Counted from the first letter of the stretch, positions 52,398 to 61,861 are shown. The stretch: DNA of 64,000 bases from Sphingobacteriales bacterium 44-61 (GCA_001898405.1 MKTW01000002.1:187719-251718), one strand, 5' to 3'. Translations and numbers: made by a program. The notes: generated by a model from the sequence alone, not told the origin.

Positions 52398-54893
52398 CTA
52401 CCACTCCAGTTTCCCTCCTATCAGGCCGCCAAATCCTACACGGACACCAAACCTGTTCCCCAAACCAGGCTGATACGCATTCACAAAATCCACCCTGAAT
52501 AATTTGAAGATGTTTTCCAGGCCGGCAAAAACTTCCACATAATAATTATCCTTATTTACATAGAAGGCATTACTGCCGCCGACAAGATACCATTTCAGTT
52601 TATTCAGGAAAGGGATCTTATTGGTCAGCAATCCATTGAAATGATGCTCTGCATGGCCATAGATATAAAACTTCTCTGCATTACTGTAGCGGTAATAAGG
52701 AGCAAGCTGGAAGCTGTTCAGGTATTTGATATTATAGAATGTCTGGTTGCCATTGAAATGCTGCAGGTCGGGAATAGATACGCTATCACTGTTAAAGAAT
52801 CCGCCTACACCCACTTTATATTTGAATTCACCGCCGATCTTGAAATTCATATTATCGGCCATGGAGAATTTCCATTTGTCAAAATCCGCATCGCTGCCAA
52901 ATACTTTGCTGATGCCTTTATTGTATTCCAATTCAAATACAGGCGCTTTGGAAGGCAGTGGCCGCTTGCCCCAGGGATATTCAATATACCGCTGCCCCGG
53001 TTGCCAGCTAAGCGTAAACCCGGCTACCAGTGCCTGATTGCGCAAGAACGGCATCGAAGCCAGTTCATACGGATGGTTGGGCAACAGTGCAGCATCCTTA
53101 TTGAAGAAAGAGAAATCCGTGGTATTTTCTACCGGCAGCCTGTCTTCATACGTAGCATGCAGGTTAAGATTGAGCCCATTTTCCAGTTTGTTATTGTATT
53201 CTATCCGGCCAAACCAGTTTTCATACAATTTCATATAATTCTTCTTGCCGAGTAAGGTATATGCCGCATTGGTTAGGGGGTTGATCGGATTATCCTGGTT
53301 GAACTGCGATAAGCGCTTACCTCCTGACAACCGCAGGTAACGGTTGCGGTAACTCAAACTCTTTGGCCTGATCGTTAAATCGGCATAGGAATTAAGATGG
53401 GTGTTGCTGAATCCATAACGCGTATTCCAGTTAAGCTGATACGAATATTTGCTCTTCGGGCGCCAGAGATTAAAGCTTTGCTCGATGTTCAGGGAAACGC
53501 CTTCCACTGTATTGTATTCAACCTGTGTTATCAATGGTTTGAGATACCAGTTAACAGTGGATTTTTTTCCGTAAAAATTATGCCCCTGCCCTGACCAGAG
53601 TAATCCTGTCAGCGTAATGGGTTTTTGATGTTTACGTAAAGAATCAATGTGCCGCCTCGACAGCATGGAATCGCGCCCTATTTGGGAGATGCTATCCTTG
53701 AAAATAAAATTCTGTTTCTCGTCATTCTCCAAAGCCACCGGCCTGGTCCTGTTCCAGTAAACAGTATCTTTCTTATTAAAAGCAGTATCGTATTTCATCA
53801 GCACCCGGCCGAAATATTTTTTATCAAAGCCCGGATTAATATTATAGTCGTTGTATACGTTCACAAAATTGCCGGTAATATGAAACCCGAATTGCTTGAA
53901 TACAAGGTATACTACCTGGCTTTTCGTTTTCCAGATGTCCCTGGCCACAGATGAATGTATTTGCGTAACACGGAGCGTGTCCAGCATTTCCAATGAATAA
54001 TCCCTGGTGGTGAACAGATCAGTGCTGTAAATGCGCCAGTCATCTTCTGTGATCTGTATGGTGCCGCTGAACAATGGTTCATTCTTGCGGCGCGGGGTCA
54101 CTTTGATCGTATTCACCATTACCCCGTCTTCAATAAAGCTTCCCTCATACTTGTATTTGTAGTAGCTCAAAGCCCCGTCTGCAATGGGAGAAATAAAACC
54201 GCGCGGGTTCAGGTTATTGTCAAAAACGGAAACATTGTTCTGATAAAAATTGATGAAGAAAGGAAAGTTCAAACCAAACCCGCCACCGCTTTCACGGGAA
54301 GAAATAACCTGGAGCTTTATTTTATTGGGCTTTGCATAATCCACTTTTGTTAATGATTCAGACAGGAAAAGAATTCCTTTGCCTGATGAATCCAGCCCAT
54401 CATTGCTATCCCGCTCAATCGTTTTCCCCAACACTTTTTTAGGTATTCCTTTTGAACGCATCAGGCCTTTGATATAAACGTTCACAGAAAAAGAATCGAC
54501 CTGGTCATTGTAATACGACCGCTTTTTGATCGCCTGGCGTATGATCTCGTAAGCAGGATCTTCCCCTCCCCTTTTCACCACCACTTCCTGCAATGTCAGT
54601 TCCTGGATAGACAAACTGAAATTCACCGTTTCATCGCCATCGGTTACAGTAATGGTTTTCTCTGATTTTCCATAACCCACATACTGGCACACCAGGGTGT
54701 ATTTACCAGGGCTGAGATTGATCGAATACCTGCCTGAACTGTTGGAGGTCGTTCCTTTGGTAGTCCCTTTTATGCTTACTGAAGCATAAGCCAGGGGATT
54801 ACCCTTATCGTCAGTGATAAGACCAGAAACTTTACCGGCAAAAGAAATTAAAGAGAATAAACAGAAAAGAGAAACGAGTAATATTTTTTGCAT
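52398..54893 (-). CDS. DUF5686 outer-membrane protein with carboxypeptidase-like regulatory domain
   Basis: The 831-residue protein has a signal peptide (MQKILLVSLFCLFSLISFAG) and an Ig-like carboxypeptidase regulatory domain (about 21-105; KVSGLITDDKGNPLAYASVS). A linker with LTLQEVVVKRGGEDPAYEII precedes a long DUF5686 region, largely beta-strands of a barrel with alternating aromatic and hydrophobic residues. It probably sits in the outer membrane; function unknown. It ends with a barrel strand FGVRVGFGGLIGGKLEW, typical for insertion by the BAM complex. Confidence 0.85.
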   Translation of the reverse strand: MQKILLVSLFCLFSLISFAGKVSGLITDDKGNPLAYASVSIKGTTKGTTSNSSGRYSINLSPGKYTLVCQYVGYGKSEKTITVTDGDETVNFSLSIQELTLQEVVVKRGGEDPAYEIIRQAIKKRSYYNDQVDSFSVNVYIKGLMRSKGIPKKVLGKTIERDSNDGLDSSGKGILFLSESLTKVDYAKPNKIKLQVISSRESGGGFGLNFPFFINFYQNNVSVFDNNLNPRGFISPIADGALSYYKYKYEGSFIEDGVMVNTIKVTPRRKNEPLFSGTIQITEDDWRIYSTDLFTTRDYSLEMLDTLRVTQIHSSVARDIWKTKSQVVYLVFKQFGFHITGNFVNVYNDYNINPGFDKKYFGRVLMKYDTAFNKKDTVYWNRTRPVALENDEKQNFIFKDSISQIGRDSMLSRRHIDSLRKHQKPITLTGLLWSGQGHNFYGKKSTVNWYLKPLITQVEYNTVEGVSLNIEQSFNLWRPKSKYSYQLNWNTRYGFSNTHLNSYADLTIRPKSLSYRNRYLRLSGGKRLSQFNQDNPINPLTNAAYTLLGKKNYMKLYENWFGRIEYNNKLENGLNLNLHATYEDRLPVENTTDFSFFNKDAALLPNHPYELASMPFLRNQALVAGFTLSWQPGQRYIEYPWGKRPLPSKAPVFELEYNKGISKVFGSDADFDKWKFSMADNMNFKIGGEFKYKVGVGGFFNSDSVSIPDLQHFNGNQTFYNIKYLNSFQLAPYYRYSNAEKFYIYGHAEHHFNGLLTNKIPFLNKLKWYLVGGSNAFYVNKDNYYVEVFAGLENIFKLFRVDFVNAYQPGLGNRFGVRVGFGGLIGGKLEW

Positions 54894-54975
54894 AGCAGTG
54901 ATTGTGCGGTAAAACGAAAATACTTCCGCAGATGTTACAAAAAACCAAAAACTGTTCAGCGGTAATAAAAGCTGA

Positions 54976-55683
54976 TCATAGCAATGCGCCTGCTATGGTC
55001 TTTCTCAGCCATGGTAAAGTGGCCACTCCATAGCCGGTAGCATGGAAGATCACTTTTCCTGTTTTATCAATCACTGCATGAGTGGGATAGCCGGTTATGC
55101 GGTATAAGGAACTGATGTACCGGCCATCGCTGATGATATTATAATGAAAGGGAATTTTTTCAAGGAATTTTTCAACTTCATAAGTGGGATCCAGCGCAAC
55201 AGCGAGGAAAACCACCTTGCTGCTGTCTTTGTATTCGTCGGCCAGTTTGTTCAATTCAGGGATTTCCATCCGGCAGGGGTTACAGGCAACGAACCAGAAA
55301 CTCAGTACCACCACCTTTCCCTCCAGGTCTTTCAGTTTATACTTGTTGCCATGGAGATCTTTTCCTGAAAAGCTCAGCGGTTTTTTTCCGGTTGTGAAAA
55401 AAGGGCTTTCCCTTGGCCTGGGAAGATTGCCCAGCCTTTTCGCTTGCTCTTCTTCGCTGAGGTGAACAAGCAGGAATCCCGAGTCCTTATTGTTGAGAAC
55501 GAAGGGCCGCAGGCTATATTTACCTGTCGCCAGCAACGATCTCCATACAGAGGCTGCATAAACGGCACCGGAGGAATCTTTTACCATCACTTCATCCGTT
55601 ATCCTGACAGCATTAGAAGATTGGGCCACTGCAGAAATAGCTACATAAAAAATAAAAAGAAAGGAAAAAGAGGCTTTTCTCAT
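54976..55683 (-). CDS. TlpA-family thioredoxin-like protein
   Basis: Start MRKASFSFLFIFYVAISAVA at 55683 provides a signal peptide (235 aa); a TTG at 55695 also keeps the frame. The C-terminal thioredoxin fold (about 100-235) has VVVLSFWFVACNPCRMEIPELN with active-site CNPC, and a cis-Pro in GYPTHAVID. It is likely a periplasmic redox protein. The N-terminal 80 residues have no named domain. The -7 element at 55703-55710 lies 20 nt upstream of the ATG. Confidence 0.88.
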   Translation of the reverse strand: MRKASFSFLFIFYVAISAVAQSSNAVRITDEVMVKDSSGAVYAASVWRSLLATGKYSLRPFVLNNKDSGFLLVHLSEEEQAKRLGNLPRPRESPFFTTGKKPLSFSGKDLHGNKYKLKDLEGKVVVLSFWFVACNPCRMEIPELNKLADEYKDSSKVVFLAVALDPTYEVEKFLEKIPFHYNIISDGRYISSLYRITGYPTHAVIDKTGKVIFHATGYGVATLPWLRKTIAGALL

Positions 55684-55702
55684 TAAATGATACAAGAGGG
55701 AG

Positions 55703-55710
55703 CAAAAATA
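55703..55710 (-). promoter_or_regulatory. -7 element for the TlpA-like gene
   Basis: Minus-strand TATTTTTG fits TAnnTTTG. Confidence 0.45.
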
Positions 55711-55744
55711 AGCAAATCAGCAGTATTACCTCACCTTTGAATAC

Positions 55745-55820
55745 TTCCCACAAAGACGACAAAGACCACAAAGATTTTAGCATCAATAATTCTTTGTGGT
55801 CTTTGTCGTCTTTGTGGGAA
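55745..55820. repeat. 30-bp perfect inverted repeat built from 9-bp units
   Basis: Arms 55745-55774 and 55791-55820 are exact reverse complements around 16 nt. The right arm contains three tandem 9-mers: CTTTGTGGT, CTTTGTCGT and CTTTGTGGG (55792-55818). It lies between the promoters of two divergent genes, so it is not a simple terminator. Confidence 0.8.
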
Positions 55821-56034
55821 AACCAACCGGGATGGGCTTAAAATTTGGCAGAATTTCAGTTTGGAATTTCTTCAATTATTATTTCTTTTGTTAAGACTGT
55901 CAATCAAAGATTGGACAGCTGCTAACCGAACATGAACAGCCCCAAGTTGCCCCTTTTGCAAAAGACAGGTCACAGTAAATGTACCTGTTTTGACCAGGAT
56001 TTTTAAACCGGGACACTACCTAAAATTTATTATT

Positions 56035-56042
56035 TATATTTG
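56035..56042 (+). promoter_or_regulatory. ABC-F -7 promoter element
   Basis: TATATTTG matches TAnnTTTG. The transcript would start near 56048, giving a leader of about 100 nt. The -33 box is unclear. Confidence 0.5.
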
Positions 56043-56154
56043 CACTCCCAAAGCAATAAAGCAAACATGTAGAATATAATTTCTTTCAGACTTAAAGACA
56101 GCAAGCCTACAGCGGCTTAATTATTCCATTAAATCTTTAAAGAAAGAAATTATG
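56043..56154 (+). promoter_or_regulatory. Structured attenuator-like leader of the ABC-F gene with an AUG-UAG start-stop
   Basis: Between the promoter and the gene the only AUG is at 56067-56069, directly followed by UAG (56070-56072). Downstream, 56076-56087 is exactly complementary to 56142-56153, which covers the ribosome-binding region and the first two bases of the gene's AUG (56152). A second 7-bp pairing (56092-56098 with 56134-56140) continues the stem. A small hairpin AAGCC/GGCTT (56103-56107/56114-56118) caps it. The fold would hide the start; a ribosome stalled on the start-stop would cover part of the left arm. Confidence 0.6.
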
Positions 56155-57738
56155 CTTATTGCACAAAACATCTCCTATATACATCCCAACAAAGATTTAC
56201 TGTTTGACAATATTAACCTGACAGTAAACGACCATGATAAAATAGCCTTGACCGGCAATAACGGTACAGGGAAATCCACTTTACTGAAAGTAATTGCAGG
56301 AGTATTATCCCCTTCAGGCGGGCAATTCTATGTAAATTCCAAGCCTTATTATGTGCCGCAGATTTTTGGACAATATAATCATTTGACTATTGCACAGGCA
56401 TTAGGCATTGAGGAAAAATTGAATGCCCTGAACGGTATCTTAACCGGGAATACAACTGAAGAGAATTTCCGGGTGCTCAATGATGACTGGACAATTGAAG
56501 ACCGCCGCGAACAAGCCTTAAATCACTGGCAACTACATGGCCTGGACCTGACCCAAAAAATGGAAAAGCTAAGCGGAGGACAAAAAACCAAAGTTTTTCT
56601 TGCAGGCATCTCCATCCATCAACCTGAACTGGTGCTGCTGGATGAGCCAAGTAATCACCTGGATGTTTCAGGGCGGCAGCTTTTATATGATTTTATTCAA
56701 TCTACTGCCTGCACCTTAATAGTTGTAAGCCACGACAGAAAACTATTGAACCTTTTAGACACAGTTGGTGAATTGAGTAAACAGGGAATAACCATGTATG
56801 GCGGCAATTACGATTTCTATGCAGAACAGAAACAAATAAAGAGCAACGCCTTAAACCAGGACATACAAAACAAAGAAAAAGCAATACGAAAAGCCAGGGA
56901 AAAAGAACGGGAAACACTGGAACGGCAACAAAAATTAGATGCCCGTGGAAAGAAGAAACAGGAAAAAGCAGGCGTTGCCCGGATAATGATGAACACCCTG
57001 CGGAACGGTGCCGAAAACAGCACTTCAAAAATAAAAACCGTTCATGCAGAAAAGATCGGGAACATTTCACAAGAGCTGCAGGAACTACGTTCAATTTTGC
57101 CCGGTATTGACAAAATGAAATTTGGCTTTGACAATTCAGCCCTGCATAAGGGCAAAATTTTGTTCACTGCCAAAAACATCAATTTCAGCTACAACAATGA
57201 ATTGCTCTGGAATGAAGATTTAAGCTTTCAGATCACCAGCGGGGAACGAATTGCGTTGAAAGGTATAAATGGTTCAGGAAAAACAAGCTTAATAAAACTG
57301 ATCCTGGGAACTTTGCAACCAATAAAAGGAACAGTTTATCGCGCAGATAATAAATCTGTTTATATAGACCAGGACTATTCGCTCATCAGCAATGATCTTA
57401 CGGTTTATGAGCAAGCTCAGCAGTTCAATGATGCTGCATTGCAGGAGCACGAAATAAAGATCAGGCTCAACCGCTTTTTATTTACGAAAGAGGATTGGGA
57501 CAAACCCTGTCTTGCTTTGAGCGGCGGGGAAAGAATGCGGTTAATGCTGTGCTGTTTAACAATCAATAACCAGTCACCGGACATTATCATATTAGACGAA
57601 CCAACCAATAACCTGGATATTCAGAATATTGATATCCTGACCAATGCGATCAACGAATACCAGGGCACATTGATCATTGTTTCGCATGATGAACGTTTTT
57701 TAGAAGATGTGAACACTGAACATACAATTCAGCTTTAA
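56152..57738 (+). CDS. ABC-F family ATPase (possible ribosome-protection / antibiotic-resistance type)
   Basis: The 528-residue protein has two ABC domains in one chain and no membrane region. Domain 1: Walker A TGNNGTGKST, signature LSGGQKTK, Walker B LVLLDEPSNHLD. Domain 2: Walker A KGINGSGKTS, signature LSGGERMR, Walker B IIILDEPTNNLD. The charged linker (about 225-300; Lys/Glu-rich EKAIRKAREKERETLER) is the P-site tRNA-interaction arm in this family. ABC-F proteins either act on translation generally or remove ribosome-targeting drugs. The leader structure favours drug- or stress-responsive control, but this is inference. It is followed by a terminator shared with a convergent gene. Confidence 0.9.
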   Translation: MLIAQNISYIHPNKDLLFDNINLTVNDHDKIALTGNNGTGKSTLLKVIAGVLSPSGGQFYVNSKPYYVPQIFGQYNHLTIAQALGIEEKLNALNGILTGNTTEENFRVLNDDWTIEDRREQALNHWQLHGLDLTQKMEKLSGGQKTKVFLAGISIHQPELVLLDEPSNHLDVSGRQLLYDFIQSTACTLIVVSHDRKLLNLLDTVGELSKQGITMYGGNYDFYAEQKQIKSNALNQDIQNKEKAIRKAREKERETLERQQKLDARGKKKQEKAGVARIMMNTLRNGAENSTSKIKTVHAEKIGNISQELQELRSILPGIDKMKFGFDNSALHKGKILFTAKNINFSYNNELLWNEDLSFQITSGERIALKGINGSGKTSLIKLILGTLQPIKGTVYRADNKSVYIDQDYSLISNDLTVYEQAQQFNDAALQEHEIKIRLNRFLFTKEDWDKPCLALSGGERMRLMLCCLTINNQSPDIIILDEPTNNLDIQNIDILTNAINEYQGTLIIVSHDERFLEDVNTEHTIQL

Positions 57739-57750
57739 GCTCCAATGAGT

Positions 57751-57792
57751 CAAAACCCGGTACCTGGCTTATGTCCGGAATGCCGGGTTTTG
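57751..57792. terminator. Bidirectional terminator after the ABC-F gene
   Basis: CAAAACCCGG (57751-57760) pairs with CCGGGTTTTG (57783-57792), between convergent genes. Confidence 0.7.
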
Positions 57793-57793
57793 C

Positions 57794-58144
57794 TTATACT
57801 TTCCTGGGGCTCATTCTCAGGTAGCTACCGCTCATGGCTGCAAAACCCGCTACCAGTGCGGCTACCAGGCTGGTGATCAATATCAGCAGGAATCTGCTTT
57901 CCAATCCCAGGAGTGCAGCAATCCGTTTTGAAAGAATGCCTGCATTCCTTATGTCGATCCATAAAGCCAGGCAACCCCAAAGCAGGAAAAGGGCAATGAA
58001 TGCTGCCAGGAATGCTTTCCCTGCCTTCTGATGCACAAGCAATGCTACCAGGAAAGCCATTACGGCAAGAGACCACCAGGGAAAATATAACCCCGCAATA
58101 AAGGAACACAGGGCTGTAAGTAACAGGGCCGTAAAAAATTTCAT
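57794..58144 (-). CDS. Small four-helix membrane protein, uncharacterised
   Basis: MKFFTALLLTALCSFIAGLY starts a 116-residue protein with four hydrophobic segments (about 3-21, 23-38, 43-62, 84-104). An alternative start at 58186 (ATGA overlap with the previous gene's stop) gives 130 residues; it would imply coupling but adds a basic, non-membrane prefix. I do not recognise the family. It is the last gene of the minus-strand unit with the penicillin-acylase-like gene. Confidence 0.6.
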   Translation of the reverse strand: MKFFTALLLTALCSFIAGLYFPWWSLAVMAFLVALLVHQKAGKAFLAAFIALFLLWGCLALWIDIRNAGILSKRIAALLGLESRFLLILITSLVAALVAGFAAMSGSYLRMSPRKV

Positions 58145-58182
58145 ATTAGTCAGTTGTTTGCTTCTCTCCTTTGTAATAATAT

Positions 58183-60624
58183 TCATTCTTTACTAAAGCT
58201 CATCTTCCACTTCACTTTCTGATCTCCTGCTTCTGATTCATTCATCACCCACAGCTTATAGTATTGTCCTTTTGTCCAGGTATCTACAAAATTATCGTAG
58301 AACCGGCTGCCAGGGTTACCGCTCTGCCCTCCCGGGTATACGCCATACGCTTCGGTAGTAGCTGATAATTGCACGATCATCCGCCAGCTTGGCCCAAAGG
58401 TTTTGCGGGTGGCATTCACAATTTCAGATCCGCCTCCGTTTGCGATGCCTGCTTTTGCAAAAGGGGTGGCCCCTGTGCGAAGCAGGTGATAAATGGTCAG
58501 CGTGTTCACATTGCCCCAGTTCAATTTGTTTTCCTGCTCTTTCTGTAACAGGTCCGGCGATATGGCTTTAAAGCTCGCTGTTACCACATCACTTACTGTT
58601 TCCACTACCGGTGTATTGATATCGTCTGCATAGCGGAATGCAGAATCTTTTATCAGGCAATCAACCAGGGTGGATTTATGCGGCGTTATGGGGTCTTTTA
58701 TCTTCGACAATTCATCACCCCATACTTTAACCGATAAAGTATCCATCCAGGCTTCGAAGATGGAGGGGCCTTTCTCATTCACATCATTCTCTAAATTCCA
58801 TGAACTGAAAATACCGAGCAGGTTTTGCTCTTCTGCGCTTAGTTTGGAACGGTCAATATATTTCAGCAAAGCAGGCCTGAACATTTCCGCCATGGTATTA
58901 TGATTATCGCTCTGCAACTTCATCATGTCTTCGGGTGTGATCTGCTGCATGGCTGATAATTGCTGGTTGATACGCCATCCGCGGTACACTGCAAAATCGC
59001 CCGGCTCATAATAAGGATAGGTCTCATCTGTGGCACGTTGGTTGGCGCTGCTGACAAAACCGCGTTCGGGGTTCAGGATATGAGGGACCTGATCCTGGGG
59101 GATATACCCCTGCCAGCTATAACTATCATCTTCACCGGGCATCACATAAACACCCTGCCTGGGCCAACGCAAAGGCACTTTACCCTGCTGCCATATGGCG
59201 ATATCCCCTTTCTTACTGGCAAATGCTATGTTTTGTACAGGGCATTCAAGGTATTTAATGGCTTCTGTATATTCTTCATAATTGCGCGCCCTGTCGAGAT
59301 ACCACCACATCAGCAATTCATTCGATTCATCATGCGCTTTCCAGCGGATGGCAAAAGCATCTCCCCCTGAAGAAACATTGGTAAAGCTTTTATCATACAT
59401 CACCGGGCCAAAATGTGTGTAAGCAACCGTATCATATACTGTCGGCCCTCCTTTCACTTTTATTTCCTCGATCTTAATACGTGTATCCTTCCATTGGCCA
59501 TCCGACCAGTATTGCTGTTTGGAGTCATCTTTGAAACGGATCTTGTAAAAATCCATCACGTCAATTCCACCATTGGTAAAACCGAATGCGATGCTGTCAT
59601 TAAACCCGATCACCACACCCGGAATACCGGGGAAAGAAGATCCGTATGCATTAAAAGAAGGCGTATGCATCTGCAGTTCATACCAAATGGAAGGGAAATT
59701 AAGTTCCAGGTGCGGGTCATTGCATAAGATAGGCGCACCGCTCTTTGTTTTGCTGCCGCTCACTGCCCAGTTATTGCTGCCGATACCAGGAACAGGTTTA
59801 TCCGTTTTAAAGATCTGCAGGGAATCTGTTTTTTTCAGGTAAGCCGAATCAGAGTTCCCTGGCTTAACAGCAACTGAAGTCGGCTCCGGATACACCGTGC
59901 CTTTAGGAATGATCGGGCTGAGTGAATCCGGCACGTAAGGAAATAGCATTTTTATTTCATCGTCACTAAAAACAGACAGAAGGCTGGTATATTGAAAATC
60001 GTTCCCATAGCCATACCCTGCCAGGGTTTTGGTGAGTTGCTTTACGAATAAGGCTGTTTTCAGATTGCTCCATTGCTCGGGTTTATAATCGAGCAGTTTA
60101 TATTCAACAGGCAGTTCGCTTTCGGTAAGATGACTGATCCAGGCATTCACGCCGGCAGTATAACTGTTGACTGCTGAGCGGGTCTGCGGATTGGCTTCCA
60201 TGGCTTTGACCATGTTTTCGGCTGCAAAGGTCAATCCCATACGGCGTTGCTCCCTGTCGTAGTTGATCGCCCTGTCGCCAATCACTTCGCTGATCCTTCC
60301 GGCAGTGGCCAGGGTTTGAAATTCCATTTGCCATAACCTGAATTTCGCATGCAGGTATCCCTGGATAAAATAGGCATCATCGTCATTGTCGGCAAATACG
60401 TGCGGCACCAGCCTTTCGTCAAAATATACATTGGCTTTGCCTTTGAGCCCGGGGAATTTCAGGTCGGCAGAAAAATCCTTATCAACCGGCTCTGCATTCT
60501 GCCAGAACCCCTGTTGCGGGCTGAGGAATTTACCGAAAGGCGGCGCAGGGCCCCATTTCATGCTGAGCACGGTCACCAGCCCAACGGTGACAACAGTAGA
60601 TATGGCAAAAGGTATTATTCTCAT
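58183..60624 (-). CDS. Penicillin acylase family N-terminal nucleophile hydrolase
   Basis: Start MRIIPFAISTVVTVGLVTVL at 60624 gives 813 residues with a signal/anchor helix. These Ntn hydrolases are made as a precursor and cut before a Ser that becomes the nucleophile; the site is GIGSNNWAVSG (Ser about 270), giving the alpha chain before and beta chain after. Other family blocks are FIQGYLHAKFRLWQME (about 80-95), PHLELNFPSIWYELQMH and GFNDSIAFGFTNGG. Substrates include beta-lactams, acyl-homoserine lactones and other amides; none can be chosen. It is upstream of the small membrane protein. Confidence 0.9.
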   Translation of the reverse strand: MRIIPFAISTVVTVGLVTVLSMKWGPAPPFGKFLSPQQGFWQNAEPVDKDFSADLKFPGLKGKANVYFDERLVPHVFADNDDDAYFIQGYLHAKFRLWQMEFQTLATAGRISEVIGDRAINYDREQRRMGLTFAAENMVKAMEANPQTRSAVNSYTAGVNAWISHLTESELPVEYKLLDYKPEQWSNLKTALFVKQLTKTLAGYGYGNDFQYTSLLSVFSDDEIKMLFPYVPDSLSPIIPKGTVYPEPTSVAVKPGNSDSAYLKKTDSLQIFKTDKPVPGIGSNNWAVSGSKTKSGAPILCNDPHLELNFPSIWYELQMHTPSFNAYGSSFPGIPGVVIGFNDSIAFGFTNGGIDVMDFYKIRFKDDSKQQYWSDGQWKDTRIKIEEIKVKGGPTVYDTVAYTHFGPVMYDKSFTNVSSGGDAFAIRWKAHDESNELLMWWYLDRARNYEEYTEAIKYLECPVQNIAFASKKGDIAIWQQGKVPLRWPRQGVYVMPGEDDSYSWQGYIPQDQVPHILNPERGFVSSANQRATDETYPYYEPGDFAVYRGWRINQQLSAMQQITPEDMMKLQSDNHNTMAEMFRPALLKYIDRSKLSAEEQNLLGIFSSWNLENDVNEKGPSIFEAWMDTLSVKVWGDELSKIKDPITPHKSTLVDCLIKDSAFRYADDINTPVVETVSDVVTASFKAISPDLLQKEQENKLNWGNVNTLTIYHLLRTGATPFAKAGIANGGGSEIVNATRKTFGPSWRMIVQLSATTEAYGVYPGGQSGNPGSRFYDNFVDTWTKGQYYKLWVMNESEAGDQKVKWKMSFSKE

Positions 60625-60694
60625 AGATCCTGAATGTAGAGGAAAGATAAAGAAAAGAACAGGTAACCGCAAGCCATCGATCGGTCAGCAATGT

Positions 60695-61837
60695 TTATTT
60701 GACTTCAAAAAGCAGGAACTGGCTTTTTTCGTTCTTATTAAAATTATCATCCACCACAAAGATCAATGAGGCATTCCCGTTCGGAAGCCTGGGGCCAAAC
60801 GTCACGCCTTCCACATTGTAAATGGGAATACCCAGATCATCCATATTGACCAGGAGCTTTTTTGAGATTGGCGCCTTTGGAGGCGTACTTTGAAGAGAAG
60901 CAACACCCGCAACATTCTCTGCTTTGCTGAGATCAGCGAAATACACGCGGATATCGGAGGGCACCCTGCCGGTTGACCAGGCCCTTTCGATCACCAGCAA
61001 CCGGTTCTCCCCTATATAAAGGATATCCGAAATGCCATTGATCTTAAATGCGCCGGCAGGATTGGCCGGATGGGGCACCGGGTCTAATTGGTAGGCGTAC
61101 TCCGCTATTTCTTTTTTTGTTTTGCGGTCAAATTTCAGGATCCGTACCCAGGCTGTTGAATCGCCTGTGCCGGCTTTGGGGCCATCCTGGTAAAGCGCGT
61201 CTTCCACGCTTACAAATACATGGCGATAGTTTTCATCAAATGCCAGTCCTTCCAGCACACTGTTATGTCTGGGGCCTTTTTCTTCTACCTGTATATGCAA
61301 TATGGAAGGCAACTGAAAGCGGTCTTTGTATTTGCCAGTTCTGTCCATGATCACGATATCAGGATCCTGCAGCAGCATAGTGTCTGCATTGATCACACGT
61401 TGCCCTTCACTGCTTCTTATCATCTCATCTCTTGAAGGATCATAGCGCATGGCTTCAAGATCGGCAGAGTGTATCCTGTCTTTCCGGATATCAGGATAAG
61501 GCTGACCGGCAGGGTCCAGTATGGTATTCACTCCTGTCAGCACCACGCTGTCTATTCCTTTTTCACTAATCGGTATTTTAAGTGTATAAAATCTTGCAGG
61601 GCTGAATGCAGACGGGTCATCGCAGATCAGGTAATACTGATCACGCTGCCTGTCATAATCAATCCCCGAGAGGCCTCCGACCACTGTTCCCTGAAATGAA
61701 ACAGCATTGGGAAGAACGTATTGATTAATGTACCGCAGCCCGCTGATCGCAGGCGGCCGATGCAGCTTAGCGGAAGGTTTACAGGCAAAAAACAGCACAA
61801 TACAAAGCAGGCAAATAAAAAAATGGCTTAACCTCAT
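60695..61837 (-). CDS. Esterase-like activity of phytase family lipoprotein
   Basis: MRLSHFFICLLCIVLFFAC begins a lipoprotein (Cys19) of 380 residues; an ATG three codons upstream (61846) is only 7 nt from a -7 element. The propeller-like family is recognised from ISGLRYINQYVLPN, VVGGLSGIDYDRQRDQYYLI (about 54-73), IHSADLEAMRYDPSRDEMI, NSVLEGLAFDENYRHVFV and the end block IYNVEGVTFGPRLPNG. These proteins are annotated as phosphatase/esterase-like; the true substrate is not known. Confidence 0.85.
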   Translation of the reverse strand: MRLSHFFICLLCIVLFFACKPSAKLHRPPAISGLRYINQYVLPNAVSFQGTVVGGLSGIDYDRQRDQYYLICDDPSAFSPARFYTLKIPISEKGIDSVVLTGVNTILDPAGQPYPDIRKDRIHSADLEAMRYDPSRDEMIRSSEGQRVINADTMLLQDPDIVIMDRTGKYKDRFQLPSILHIQVEEKGPRHNSVLEGLAFDENYRHVFVSVEDALYQDGPKAGTGDSTAWVRILKFDRKTKKEIAEYAYQLDPVPHPANPAGAFKINGISDILYIGENRLLVIERAWSTGRVPSDIRVYFADLSKAENVAGVASLQSTPPKAPISKKLLVNMDDLGIPIYNVEGVTFGPRLPNGNASLIFVVDDNFNKNEKSQFLLFEVK

Positions 61838-61853
61838 GAAATGCATTTACAAA

Positions 61854-61861
61854 CAAAACTA
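61854..61861 (-). promoter_or_regulatory. -7 element for the phytase-like lipoprotein gene
   Basis: Minus-strand TAGTTTTG fits TAnnTTTG. Its closeness to 61846 favours the ATG at 61837. Confidence 0.4.

Larger units (their letters stand above)
55684..56151. other. 468-nt divergent region with promoters, a 30-bp inverted repeat and an ABC-F leader
   Basis: No protein gene fits. From left: the TlpA-like -7 element (55703-55710), the inverted repeat at 55745-55820, a bulged hairpin CTGTC..GACAG near 55897-55918, the ABC-F -7 element (56035-56042) and its structured leader (56043-56154). Confidence 0.6.

Noticed and set aside
55684-56151. A small protein gene in the 468-nt divergent region
   Set aside because: No frame with a start, adequate length and coding-like composition was found; the region is explained by repeats, promoters and the leader.
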